Of a DNA stretch of 64,000 bases, positions 7,496 to 16,676 are shown piece by piece. Positions within the stretch are counted from its first letter, which is position 1, and the number at the start of each line of letters is the position of its first letter. The translations under genes and the position numbers were made by a program. Source of the DNA: G965215225 sp965215225 (GTDB taxonomy: Bacteria > Pseudomonadota > Gammaproteobacteria > CBDBNL01 > JAAOII01); the NCBI GenBank assembly GCA_965215225.1, contig OZ244039.1:992001-1056000 (forward strand), written 5' to 3'. The notes beneath the pieces were generated by a model, which was not told the origin of the DNA, made no database searches, and saw nothing but the letters and a program-made list of their open reading frames with translations.

Positions 7496-10400
7496 ATGTA
7501 TAGCTTAATGGAACGCAAGCGATTGCGTCTTAAATACAATAAGGTAAAAGAGGTAGTAGGTGTCCCAAACCTATTGCAAAGTCAGATAAGATCCTACCAG
7601 GGATTTCTCCAACCATCTGATAATCAACTATCTGGTATAGATAGAGCCTTTCGCTCGGTCTTTCCCATCGAAGGCCATACAAAACGCGCGTCGATTGAAT
7701 ATGATGGCTATTCTCTTGACATTAACAACCCGCCTTATACGACTGATGAATGTCGTAAGTATGGTTCCAGCTATGTTGCTCCTCTTTATGCTCGGTTGAG
7801 GTTGGTCCTTAAGAATAAGGAAGATGGCTTTGCGACTATTAAGGAGCAAAAAGAACAAGAAGTATATATAGGAGACATTCACTTGATGACGCCAGTTGGG
7901 TCATTTATTGTTAATGGCACCGAACGCGTGGTGGTATCCCAACTTCATCGCTCGCCCGGTGTCTTCTTTAACTATACTAAGGGCAATGCGAGTAATGCTG
8001 ATAAGGTTTTCTATTCGGCGAGAATTATCCCTTATAACGGTAGCTGGTTGGATATTGAGTTCAATAACAAGGATCAGGTATATGCCTGCATAGACAGACG
8101 CCATAAGGTGCCAATTAATTATCTCTTTTGTGCCCTAGGCATAAGTAATGAAGAGATATTGGATCATTTTTTTGAAAAGGATTTGATTCACCTAAGGGAT
8201 GACAGACTGTTTCTTAATTTAATCCCTGATCATATTAAGGATCAGGTTGCTAGCTTTGATATTAAAGATAATAAAGGGAAGGTCGTTGTAGAGGAGGGGC
8301 ATCGTATTACAGCGCTGCATGCTCAAGAGTTAGAAAACTCTGGTGTAGTGGAGCTTGAGATTCCACCCAAGTATATTTATGATAAGGTCTTAGCTGAGGA
8401 TCTAAGAGAAGGTAATGAAGTAGTGATTGCTTGTAATACTAGAATTGATGAAGAGGTTCTAGCTAAGATTAAAGAGATGGGGGTGGTCAGTTTCAAAACT
8501 ATCTATACCAATGATGTAAATAAGGGCTCCTATATTTCTGATACCATGCGCGATTTTCCGATTTCCAACGAACTAGACGCTATTAAGGATATATACAGTC
8601 GGATGAGACCGGCTGAGCAGATAAGTGAGGAAATAGCAAGAACTTTTTTTGATAACCTCTTCTTTACTCAGGAGCGATACAATCTTTCGCCCGTAGGGAG
8701 GATGAAATTCAATAAGAGGCTGAAAAGAGATAAGCTAGAGGGGAGTATAACCCTTACGAAAGAGGACATAGTAGATACAGTGAAAATTCTTATGGATATT
8801 CGTAATGGTCTTAGTGATGTAGATGACATTGATAGCCTGGGCAATAGAAGAATAAAGCAGGTGGGGGAGATGGTAGAGAACCACTTGAAGATAGGACTAT
8901 TGCGTATTGAAAGGGCGGTGAGAGAGAGGCTGAGTTTAGCGGAAGTTGAAAAACAAACTCCTAAGGAACTAATAAGTGCAAAGGCGGTTTCAGCAGCGGT
9001 GAGAGAGTTTTTTACCGGTAGTCAGTTATCTCAGCTAGTAGATCAAGTCAATCCTTTGGCGGAAATTACTCATAAGAGAAGGGTTTCTGCTTTAGGGCCT
9101 GGCGGGTTATCACGCGAACGGGCAGGATTTGAAGTTAGGGATGTCCATCCTACCCATTATGGCAGGCTATGTCCAATTGAGACCCCTGAAGGGCCAAACA
9201 TAGGCTTGATAAGCTCCATGGCAATTTATGCTCGCATAGATTCTTATGGTTTCCTTGAAACTCCTTATCGTCGGGTGACTAAGAAGAAGGTGACTGATGA
9301 GGTGACCTATCTTTCGGCAATGGATGAATGGGATCAAGTGATTGCGAATCGAATGGAGCGCAAAAATGGTCTTGGTCAGGATATGGTTCCTGTCCGAAAC
9401 AAGAATGAGGTGACCCTTAAGCCAGCCGAAGAAATTACTTTAATGGATGTGTCTCCACAACAGCTAATTTCTGTGGCGGCATCCTTAATTCCGTTTCTTG
9501 AACACGATGATGCTAATCGGGCTCTAATGGGTTCTAATATGCAACGGCAAGCAGTCCCTTTAATGAAGAAACAAAAGCCTTTGGTAGGAACAGGGATGGA
9601 GAAATATGTTGCACGCGATTCGGGCAGTTCCATTGTAGCTAAGAGAGCTGGAGTAGTAGAGAAAGTGGATTCCAATAAGATAGTAGTTCGAGTTACTGAG
9701 GCAACCGAAGACCTGCCAGTGGATATTTACCCATTGGTCAAGTTTCGCCGTTCAAACCAAAATACCTGTATAAACCAGGCGCCATCAGTCAAAGTAGGCG
9801 ATAGAGTTGAACGCCAGGACATCCTAGCCGATGGCGCAGCTACTGATACTGGTGAGCTAGCGCTTGGCACTAATCTTAGGGTAGGACTTATGTGTTGGAA
9901 GGGGTACAACTTTGAAGATTCTATTCTTCTGTCTGAACGGTTGGTTACTAACCAGAAGCTTACCAGTGTTCATATTATGGAATTTAGCTGCACCGCGCGA
10001 GTTACCAAATTAGGCGAAGAAGAGATTACTCAGGATATTCCCAATGTGAGTGAAACGGCTTTATCTTCCTTGGATGAAGTGGGTATTGTTCATATAGGGG
10101 CTAGGGTTCAGACGGGCGATATATTGGTTGGTATGGTGACGCCCAAAGGGGAAGACCAATTTACCCCTGAGGAAAAACTTTTACGGGCTATATTTGGTGA
10201 GAAGGCTTCTAATGTTAAGGATAGTTCGCTCAGGGTTCCACCTGGAGTCAAAGGGACAGTTGTAGATGTTCAAGTTTTTACCCGTGAAGGACTAGAAAAA
10301 GATAGCCGAGCCAAGGCCATAGATAAAGAGGAACTTGAAGGGGTGCAAAAAGACTTAGACACTCAGTATCAAATATTTAGCAGTGTTACAACAACTCAGC

Positions 10401-11536
10401 TGAGAGAAAGGCTTGTCGGCAAGCCAATCGCAAAAAGAGGAAAAGCAGAGCAAAAATTGACAAGAGAGGATCTTGATGAATGTTCATTAGAAGAGCTGTT
10501 TGCTCTGAATATGAAGGATGTCCGACTAAATGATATGCTGGATAGAGCAAGAGAGACCTTAGCTAGGGTAAAGGGGGATCTGGATAGAGAATATGAGCGG
10601 CAAGAAAAGAAGATTCAGTCGGGAGAAGGGGGCTTGCCGCCTGGGGTGCTAAAGATGGTTAAGGTATTTATCGCAGTTAAGCGACATATTCAACCGGGCG
10701 ACAAGATGGCAGGGCGTCATGGTAACAAAGGGGTGGTTTCTGCCATCATGCCGGTGGAGGATATGCCCCATGATGAGAGTGGCGAACCTATAGATGTTGT
10801 GCTGAGTCCACTCGGCTTACCGTCACGGATGAATATAGGACAGCTTTTGGAAGCCCATTTGGGATTTGCTGCCAAGAAGTTGGGTGATAAGATTACTCGC
10901 TTGATCGAGCAAGAAAAGAATCTCGCTGCGGTTGTAGATCTATTAAAGAAAGTCTATGTCAATATGGACGATGGCAAGGCGATAAAATACATCGAATCTT
11001 TGAGTAAAAAGCAACTGGAATATTTTGCGCTATCTTTGAAAGAGGGGATTCCTATTACTACCCCAGTATTTGAGGGAGTTAAAGAAGAAGACATAGATCG
11101 GCTATTGGATCTGGCAGATGTTGCTAAGACAGAGAAAAAGATTCTTTACGATGGTAGAACAGGAGAAAGTTTTGAACAGGGGGTCACAGTTGGTCATATG
11201 TATTTGCTAAAGCTAAATCACCTGGTTGATGACAAGATGCACGCTCGTTCGATAGGTTCTTATGGTCTGGTAACCCAACAGCCGCTAGGCGGTAAAGCAC
11301 AGATGGGAGGGCAGAGATTTGGCGAAATGGAGGTATGGGCTCTGGAGGCCTATGGCGCAGCCTATACTCTAAGGGAAATGTTAACTGTCAAATCCGATGA
11401 TATCGAGGGGAGGAAGCAGGTATATAAAAATATTATTGATGGTAAATCACTATTACAAACCCATGTGCCAGAGTCCTTCAATGTCTTGGTTAAAGAGATT
11501 CGCTCCTTGGCTTTGAATATGGATTATAGCCGCTAG
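7496..11536 (+). CDS. rpoB: DNA-directed RNA polymerase subunit beta
   Basis: This is the beta subunit of RNA polymerase, forming one side of the catalytic cleft and the rifampicin pocket. I prefer the ATG at 7496, preceded by GGAG, giving about 1346 residues, close to the E. coli 1342; a TTG at 7481 would add five residues. Visible landmarks are the rif cluster region with SQLSQLVDQVNPLAEITHKRR and LGPGGLSRERAGFEVRDVHP, the phrase RLCPIETPEGPNIGLI, and GDKMAGRHGNKGVVS in the catalytic region. The C-terminus has GGKAQMGGQRFGEMEVWALEA. It is followed by rpoC in the standard order. No insertions or breaks are apparent. Confidence 0.99.
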   Translation: MYSLMERKRLRLKYNKVKEVVGVPNLLQSQIRSYQGFLQPSDNQLSGIDRAFRSVFPIEGHTKRASIEYDGYSLDINNPPYTTDECRKYGSSYVAPLYARLRLVLKNKEDGFATIKEQKEQEVYIGDIHLMTPVGSFIVNGTERVVVSQLHRSPGVFFNYTKGNASNADKVFYSARIIPYNGSWLDIEFNNKDQVYACIDRRHKVPINYLFCALGISNEEILDHFFEKDLIHLRDDRLFLNLIPDHIKDQVASFDIKDNKGKVVVEEGHRITALHAQELENSGVVELEIPPKYIYDKVLAEDLREGNEVVIACNTRIDEEVLAKIKEMGVVSFKTIYTNDVNKGSYISDTMRDFPISNELDAIKDIYSRMRPAEQISEEIARTFFDNLFFTQERYNLSPVGRMKFNKRLKRDKLEGSITLTKEDIVDTVKILMDIRNGLSDVDDIDSLGNRRIKQVGEMVENHLKIGLLRIERAVRERLSLAEVEKQTPKELISAKAVSAAVREFFTGSQLSQLVDQVNPLAEITHKRRVSALGPGGLSRERAGFEVRDVHPTHYGRLCPIETPEGPNIGLISSMAIYARIDSYGFLETPYRRVTKKKVTDEVTYLSAMDEWDQVIANRMERKNGLGQDMVPVRNKNEVTLKPAEEITLMDVSPQQLISVAASLIPFLEHDDANRALMGSNMQRQAVPLMKKQKPLVGTGMEKYVARDSGSSIVAKRAGVVEKVDSNKIVVRVTEATEDLPVDIYPLVKFRRSNQNTCINQAPSVKVGDRVERQDILADGAATDTGELALGTNLRVGLMCWKGYNFEDSILLSERLVTNQKLTSVHIMEFSCTARVTKLGEEEITQDIPNVSETALSSLDEVGIVHIGARVQTGDILVGMVTPKGEDQFTPEEKLLRAIFGEKASNVKDSSLRVPPGVKGTVVDVQVFTREGLEKDSRAKAIDKEELEGVQKDLDTQYQIFSSVTTTQLRERLVGKPIAKRGKAEQKLTREDLDECSLEELFALNMKDVRLNDMLDRARETLARVKGDLDREYERQEKKIQSGEGGLPPGVLKMVKVFIAVKRHIQPGDKMAGRHGNKGVVSAIMPVEDMPHDESGEPIDVVLSPLGLPSRMNIGQLLEAHLGFAAKKLGDKITRLIEQEKNLAAVVDLLKKVYVNMDDGKAIKYIESLSKKQLEYFALSLKEGIPITTPVFEGVKEEDIDRLLDLADVAKTEKKILYDGRTGESFEQGVTVGHMYLLKLNHLVDDKMHARSIGSYGLVTQQPLGGKAQMGGQRFGEMEVWALEAYGAAYTLREMLTVKSDDIEGRKQVYKNIIDGKSLLQTHVPESFNVLVKEIRSLALNMDYSR

Positions 11537-11572
11537 CAGATTCTCGTTTTTTATTAAATCACAAATACTCAT

Positions 11573-14500
11573 ATGAAAGAAATATTTGGCGGCTTTGGCC
11601 GAGAAAAGGACTTAAAGTCTATTAGTATTAAGTTAGCTTCCCCTGAAGTTATTCGTTCATGGTCTTTTGGCGAGGTTCGCAAACCTGAGACGATTAATTA
11701 CCGCACCCTTAAACCAGAGGAGTATGGTTTGTTTTGTGCGCGGATTTTTGGTCCGGTTAGAGATTATGAATGTAGCTGTGGTAAATACAAACGACCTCGC
11801 CATCATGGTGTGGTATGTGAAAAATGCGGCGTAGAGGTCACCCTCTCTAAGGTTCGGCGAAGTCGTATGGGGCATATTGATTTAGCGAGTCCAGTGGCAC
11901 ATATATGGTTTCTTAAATCCCTTCCTTCGCGGATTAGTTTGTTTTTGGGTATGAATCTGCGCGATGTTGAAAGGGTGGTCTATTTTGAATCCTATGTGGT
12001 GACTAAATCGGCTAAGCCAGAGCAAACTGGCTTGGAAGTTGGCCAAATATTAAGACATGAACAGCTTGCTGAATGTAAAGCCGAATTTTCGGGCCAGTTT
12101 GAAGCGGACATAGGAGCCGAGGCATTGGTAAAGATGATCAAGAATATTGACATAAGCGAAACTATTGTTGAGATTAGAGACAGGCTAACGAAGACCAAGT
12201 CCGAAGCAACCACTAAGAAATTGTCAAAACGCCTTAAGCTTTTTGAGTCTTTTCATAAGAGCAAGAATAAGCCTGAATGGATGGTGCTACAGACCCTGCC
12301 AGTCTTGCCGCCAGAGTTACGGCCCCTAGTTCCTTTGGAAGGAGGAAGATTTGCTGCCTCAGATCTGAATGACTGTTATCGCCGGGTTATTAATCGCAAT
12401 AATCGCCTTAAACGACTGCTGGACTTACATGCCCCAGAAATTATTGTTCATAATGAGAAGAGGATGCTGCAAGAAGCAGTGGATAGTCTATTGGATAACA
12501 CCCGCGGCACCAAGTTGATGGCGGATAGGAACAAGAGGCCTTTGAAATCACTGGTGGATATGATAAAGGGTAAGCAGGGTCGTTTTAGACAGAATTTACT
12601 TGGGAAGCGGGTGGATTATTCTGGTCGGTCGGTGATTGTAGTAGGTCCTGAGCTTAAATTACACGAATGCGGCTTGCCTAAGAAGATGGCGCTTGAGCTT
12701 TTTAAGCCCTTTGTTTTTAATAAGCTAATAGAGAGAGAACATGCAACCAGTATAAGAACGGCCAAGAAAGCAGTCGAAGTTGAAGTGCCTGGTCTATGGG
12801 ACATAGTTGCCGAAGTAATTAGGCAGCACCCAATCTTGTTAAACCGGGCGCCAACCCTTCACCGCTTGGGCATTCAAGCGTTTGAGCCTGTCCTCATTGA
12901 AGGCAAGGCTATTCAGTTGCATCCTCTCGTTTGTGCTGCCTATAATGCTGATTTTGATGGTGACCAGATGGGAGTCTATGTGCCATTAAGCTATGAGGCA
13001 CAGTTGGAGGCGCGTATCCTTATGATGTCTACCAACAACATCCTGTCCCCAGCGAATGGCGCTCCTATCATTGTTCCTTCTCAAGACGTTGTCTTAGGGC
13101 TCTATTATTTGACCCGCGAATCTATAAATGCAAAAGGCGAGGGAATGATTTTTGCTAATCCAGCCGAAGTAGAGCGTGCTTATGCTAATAAGCGGTTATC
13201 CTTACATGCTCGTATCCGGGTTCGGATGACTTCTTACAAGGTTGAAGAGGATGGCAGTAAGTATCCGCAGACTCAGATCTACACCACAACCCCTGGGCGA
13301 GTTCTATTATTCAATGTAGTCCCCAAAGGCATTGAATTTTCGGTGATAAACCGCACCATGCAGAAGAAGTCTATTTCCAGCCTCATTGATCTTAGCTATC
13401 GAAAGTTGGGATTAAAGGAAACTGTCATCTTGGCAGATCAATTAATGTATCTTGGTTTTGAATATGCTACTAAATCTGGTATATCCATTGCGGTAGAGGA
13501 CCTGCGTATTCCAGCTAAGAAGAAGGATATCTTAGCGGAAGCGGAGAGTCAGGTAAGAGATATTGAAAGCCAGTTTAACAATGGGCTTATTACTCAAGGG
13601 GAAAAATACAATAACATTGTTGATATATGGTCATATGCTAATGAAGATGTGTCTCATGCCATGATGGATGAGATGAGTAAAGAAGAAGTAGACCTAGCGG
13701 ATGGTAAGAAGGGAGAACAGGAAAGCTTCAATCCAGTTTATATGATGGCGGATTCTGGTGCTAGGGGTTCAGAGACTCAAATCAGACAGCTGGCGGGGAT
13801 GAGAGGACTCATGGCAAGACCAGATGGTTCTATCATTGAGACTGCCATCACCGCTAACTTTCGTGAAGGCCTATCGGTTTTACAATACTTCATCTCTACT
13901 CATGGTGCCCGTAAGGGACTAGCCGATACGGCGTTAAAGACCGCAAATTCAGGTTATCTTACTAGGCGGTTGGTGGATGTCTCTCATGATGTGGTCATAA
14001 CTGATGAGGACTGTGGCACCAGTGATGGCATCAGCATGACTGCCGTGGTTGAAGGGGGTAATACGGTTGTCTCTCTTGCCGAGCGTATTTTTGGTCGGGT
14101 AGTAGCGGAAGATGTCTATGGCCAACAGAGTGACACTGTGGTTATTCCAGCTGGGACCTATATAGATAAGGATTGGTTAAATAAGATAGAACAGCATAAC
14201 ATCAATGAGGTTAGCGTGAGGTCTCCTATTACCTGTGAGCTACATCAGGGTATTTGTAGTAAGTGTTATGGTATAGATCTAGCTCGTGGATCTCTCGTGA
14301 ATGTAGGAGAGGCTGTAGGAATCATAGCTGCTCAATCTATTGGCGAGCCTGGCACTCAGTTGACCATGAGAACCTTTCATATAGGAGGGGCGGCTAGTAG
14401 AAACATCAGAGAAAGCGGCGTGGTTGTTAAAATAGGTGGAACCATCCGCCTTAATAATATTAACTATGTTAAGCGTAGTGAGGATAACTATGTTGTCATC

Positions 14501-15823
14501 TCCCGTTCTGGCACCATATCTATCTTCAATAAGCAGAATCGCGAATGTGAAAATTATAAGGTTCCCTATGGCGCCAACCTGAGAGTCAAGGACGGGCAAG
14601 AAGTAGAGATAGGGGATACCATAGCTACTTGGGAACTGCATAATTTACCCATCATATCTGAGGTAGAGGGTTTTCTTGCTTTTTCAGATTTTGAAAATAA
14701 CATCACTGTGAGGCAACATATAGATGAGACAACCGGGGTGTATATTAAGGAAGTGATCAGCCCAACGGAACGACCGGTTGCTGGCAAGGATCTGAGACCT
14801 GCCATATATATTGTTGATGCCGAAGAAAAACAGGTAGTCAATCCAGATACTGGTAGGCCGGTGGTTCATGTCTTACCGCCGCGCGCCGTTGTGAATATGG
14901 AGGAGGGAGCCAAGATTAAGAAGGGAGATCCCATTGCTCGTATCGCGGTTGAAGAGCAGAAATCCCACGATATTACCGGGGGCCTACCGAGGGTAGCAGA
15001 TATGTTTGAGGCTCGGGTGCCGAAGGATGCAGCCATACTAGCCCCAGCTTCAGGTATAGTTAAGTTCGGTAAAGAGGTAAGGGATAAGATCCGAATTCAA
15101 ATATGGTCTGATAAAGATGAGAAGCTGGCGGAATTAGCCATTCATAAACGCCGCCACCTTAATGTTTTTGATGGTGAGAGAATAGTTAAGGCGGATGTTA
15201 TTTGTGAAGGCCCTTTGAATCCCCATGACATCTTAAAACTCAAAGGGGTAGAGGCGCTTACTAACTATGTGGTTCATGAGGTGCAGAATATCTATCGCTT
15301 ACAGGGAGTCCAAATTGACGATAAGCATATAGAGATGATTGTTTCTCAAATGCTGCGCAAGGTTGAAATTGTCGATGCGGGGGATTCTCGTTTTGTTCCG
15401 GGCGAGCAGGTTGAATATCGCGACGTTCTTGCGGTGAATGAGGAGCTGGCGCTCCAGAAAGGGAAACAGGTTCAATATGATCGTATTCTCTTAGGTATTA
15501 CGCGCGCCTCTCTTGCAACCGAGTCCTTCATTTCGGCTGCCTCTTTTCAGGAAACCACCAGAGTGCTCACCGAAGCTTCTATTAACTCTAAGCTAGATAA
15601 ACTAAGGGGGTTAAAAGAGAATGTAGTAGTAGGGAGGCTAATACCTGCTGGAACAGGATATGTTCATTATGAAAACCTCCAAGAAACAGAACAAAAACAA
15701 AGACAGGCTATGGAAGCGGATGATGATATAGATCAGGAAAAGATATTCTTGCAGCTAGAGGAAAGTAAAGAAAAGGGAGAGATTACTAGAGAAGCCACTG
15801 AGGATATAGATGCCTCGCAATAA
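11573..15823 (+). CDS. rpoC: DNA-directed RNA polymerase subunit beta'
   Basis: This is the beta' subunit, which carries the catalytic Mg-binding loop. It has 1416 residues, near the E. coli 1407. The N-terminal zinc ribbon is visible as CSCGKYKRPRHHGVVCEKCG. The active-site motif is YNADFDGDQM. The trigger-loop region contains DSGARGSETQIRQLAGMRGL, and a second zinc site is seen at CELHQGICSKCYG. The long SI3-type insertion typical of Gammaproteobacteria is consistent with the total length. The gene ends 11 bases before the convergent iscA stop, so the two operons meet tail to tail. Confidence 0.99.
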   Translation: MKEIFGGFGREKDLKSISIKLASPEVIRSWSFGEVRKPETINYRTLKPEEYGLFCARIFGPVRDYECSCGKYKRPRHHGVVCEKCGVEVTLSKVRRSRMGHIDLASPVAHIWFLKSLPSRISLFLGMNLRDVERVVYFESYVVTKSAKPEQTGLEVGQILRHEQLAECKAEFSGQFEADIGAEALVKMIKNIDISETIVEIRDRLTKTKSEATTKKLSKRLKLFESFHKSKNKPEWMVLQTLPVLPPELRPLVPLEGGRFAASDLNDCYRRVINRNNRLKRLLDLHAPEIIVHNEKRMLQEAVDSLLDNTRGTKLMADRNKRPLKSLVDMIKGKQGRFRQNLLGKRVDYSGRSVIVVGPELKLHECGLPKKMALELFKPFVFNKLIEREHATSIRTAKKAVEVEVPGLWDIVAEVIRQHPILLNRAPTLHRLGIQAFEPVLIEGKAIQLHPLVCAAYNADFDGDQMGVYVPLSYEAQLEARILMMSTNNILSPANGAPIIVPSQDVVLGLYYLTRESINAKGEGMIFANPAEVERAYANKRLSLHARIRVRMTSYKVEEDGSKYPQTQIYTTTPGRVLLFNVVPKGIEFSVINRTMQKKSISSLIDLSYRKLGLKETVILADQLMYLGFEYATKSGISIAVEDLRIPAKKKDILAEAESQVRDIESQFNNGLITQGEKYNNIVDIWSYANEDVSHAMMDEMSKEEVDLADGKKGEQESFNPVYMMADSGARGSETQIRQLAGMRGLMARPDGSIIETAITANFREGLSVLQYFISTHGARKGLADTALKTANSGYLTRRLVDVSHDVVITDEDCGTSDGISMTAVVEGGNTVVSLAERIFGRVVAEDVYGQQSDTVVIPAGTYIDKDWLNKIEQHNINEVSVRSPITCELHQGICSKCYGIDLARGSLVNVGEAVGIIAAQSIGEPGTQLTMRTFHIGGAASRNIRESGVVVKIGGTIRLNNINYVKRSEDNYVVISRSGTISIFNKQNRECENYKVPYGANLRVKDGQEVEIGDTIATWELHNLPIISEVEGFLAFSDFENNITVRQHIDETTGVYIKEVISPTERPVAGKDLRPAIYIVDAEEKQVVNPDTGRPVVHVLPPRAVVNMEEGAKIKKGDPIARIAVEEQKSHDITGGLPRVADMFEARVPKDAAILAPASGIVKFGKEVRDKIRIQIWSDKDEKLAELAIHKRRHLNVFDGERIVKADVICEGPLNPHDILKLKGVEALTNYVVHEVQNIYRLQGVQIDDKHIEMIVSQMLRKVEIVDAGDSRFVPGEQVEYRDVLAVNEELALQKGKQVQYDRILLGITRASLATESFISAASFQETTRVLTEASINSKLDKLRGLKENVVVGRLIPAGTGYVHYENLQETEQKQRQAMEADDDIDQEKIFLQLEESKEKGEITREATEDIDASQ

Positions 15824-15834
15824 TTAACCAATAA

Positions 15835-16161
15835 TTAAGCAATAAAACTCTTACCACAACCACACTCCCCTTTGGAGTTGGGGTTGATAAATTTGAAGCC
15901 TTCGTTTACTCCCTCCTTAACATAGTCCATAGTAGTGCCCTTAACATAAGGAAAACTCTTAGGATCCACATAAAGTCTTATCCCTTGACTTTCAAATACC
16001 CGGTCGTCCTTTTGTTGCTCATCAACAAATTCAAGCGCATAAGCAAGCCCTGAGCAGCCAGTAGTCTTGACGCTTATTCTTATGCCTATACCCTTGCCCC
16101 TTTGCCTTAGTTTTTCTCTCACATGCACGGCTGCATGAGTAGAAAGGTTAAATTTCACCAT
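15835..16161 (-). CDS. iscA: Iron-sulfur cluster assembly protein IscA (A-type carrier)
   Basis: This is an A-type carrier that accepts or delivers Fe-S clusters. It has 108 residues, with the three conserved cysteines at about positions 36 (TTGCSGLAY), 100 and 102 (ECGCGKSF). It lies just downstream of iscU and iscS on the minus strand, so IscA is more likely than ErpA. Its stop is 11 bases from the convergent rpoC stop. hscB, hscA, fdx and iscR, which often accompany these genes, are not in this cluster. Confidence 0.93.
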   Translation of the reverse strand: MVKFNLSTHAAVHVREKLRQRGKGIGIRISVKTTGCSGLAYALEFVDEQQKDDRVFESQGIRLYVDPKSFPYVKGTTMDYVKEGVNEGFKFINPNSKGECGCGKSFIA

Positions 16162-16200
16162 AGCTTTGAGTTGCCTTATTTGGTTTCAAAAACTTAAAAA

Positions 16201-16614
16201 CTAAGCGCTTTCTGCCTTTGTTGATGTTGATTGACTCACTCTCTTTTTCTTGTAGTCTTCAATAGCTGCTTTAATAGCGTCTTCGGCTAGAACTGAGCAA
16301 TGAATCTTGACTGGTGGTAAAGCAAGTTCTTCTACTATCTCAGTATTTTTTATCTTCCCTGCTTCTTCCAGTGTTTTCCCTTTCATCCACTCAGTGGCTA
16401 AAGAACTAGAGGCAATAGCAGAACCGCATCCATAGGTCTTGAACTTAGCATCTTCAATGACGCCATCTTCATTGACTTGGATCTGCAACCTCATAACATC
16501 GCCGCAAGCCGGCGCGCCAACCATGCCAGTCCCTACATTTGGTGACTTGCTGTCTAGCTTTCCGACATTGCGAGGATTTTCATAGTGGTCAATGACCTTA
16601 TTGCTATATGCCAT
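16201..16614 (-). CDS. iscU: Fe-S cluster scaffold protein IscU
   Basis: IscU is the scaffold on which IscS-derived sulfur and iron are assembled into [2Fe-2S] clusters. The protein has 137 residues and begins MAYSNKVIDHYENPRNVG. The three ligand cysteines lie in GAPACGDVM, TYGCGSAI and KIHCSVLAED, and the chaperone-binding motif LPPVK is present just before the last one. A strong AAAGGAGAT ribosome binding site precedes the ATG. The C-terminal tail (KKKRVSQSTSTKAESA) is slightly extended. It lies between iscS and iscA and is presumably co-transcribed with both. Confidence 0.97.
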   Translation of the reverse strand: MAYSNKVIDHYENPRNVGKLDSKSPNVGTGMVGAPACGDVMRLQIQVNEDGVIEDAKFKTYGCGSAIASSSLATEWMKGKTLEEAGKIKNTEIVEELALPPVKIHCSVLAEDAIKAAIEDYKKKRVSQSTSTKAESA

Positions 16615-16676
16615 TTTTATCTCCTTTTTGTGATAAGTTTATATTTTAACTTGATAATTCAATTATAGTTCAATTA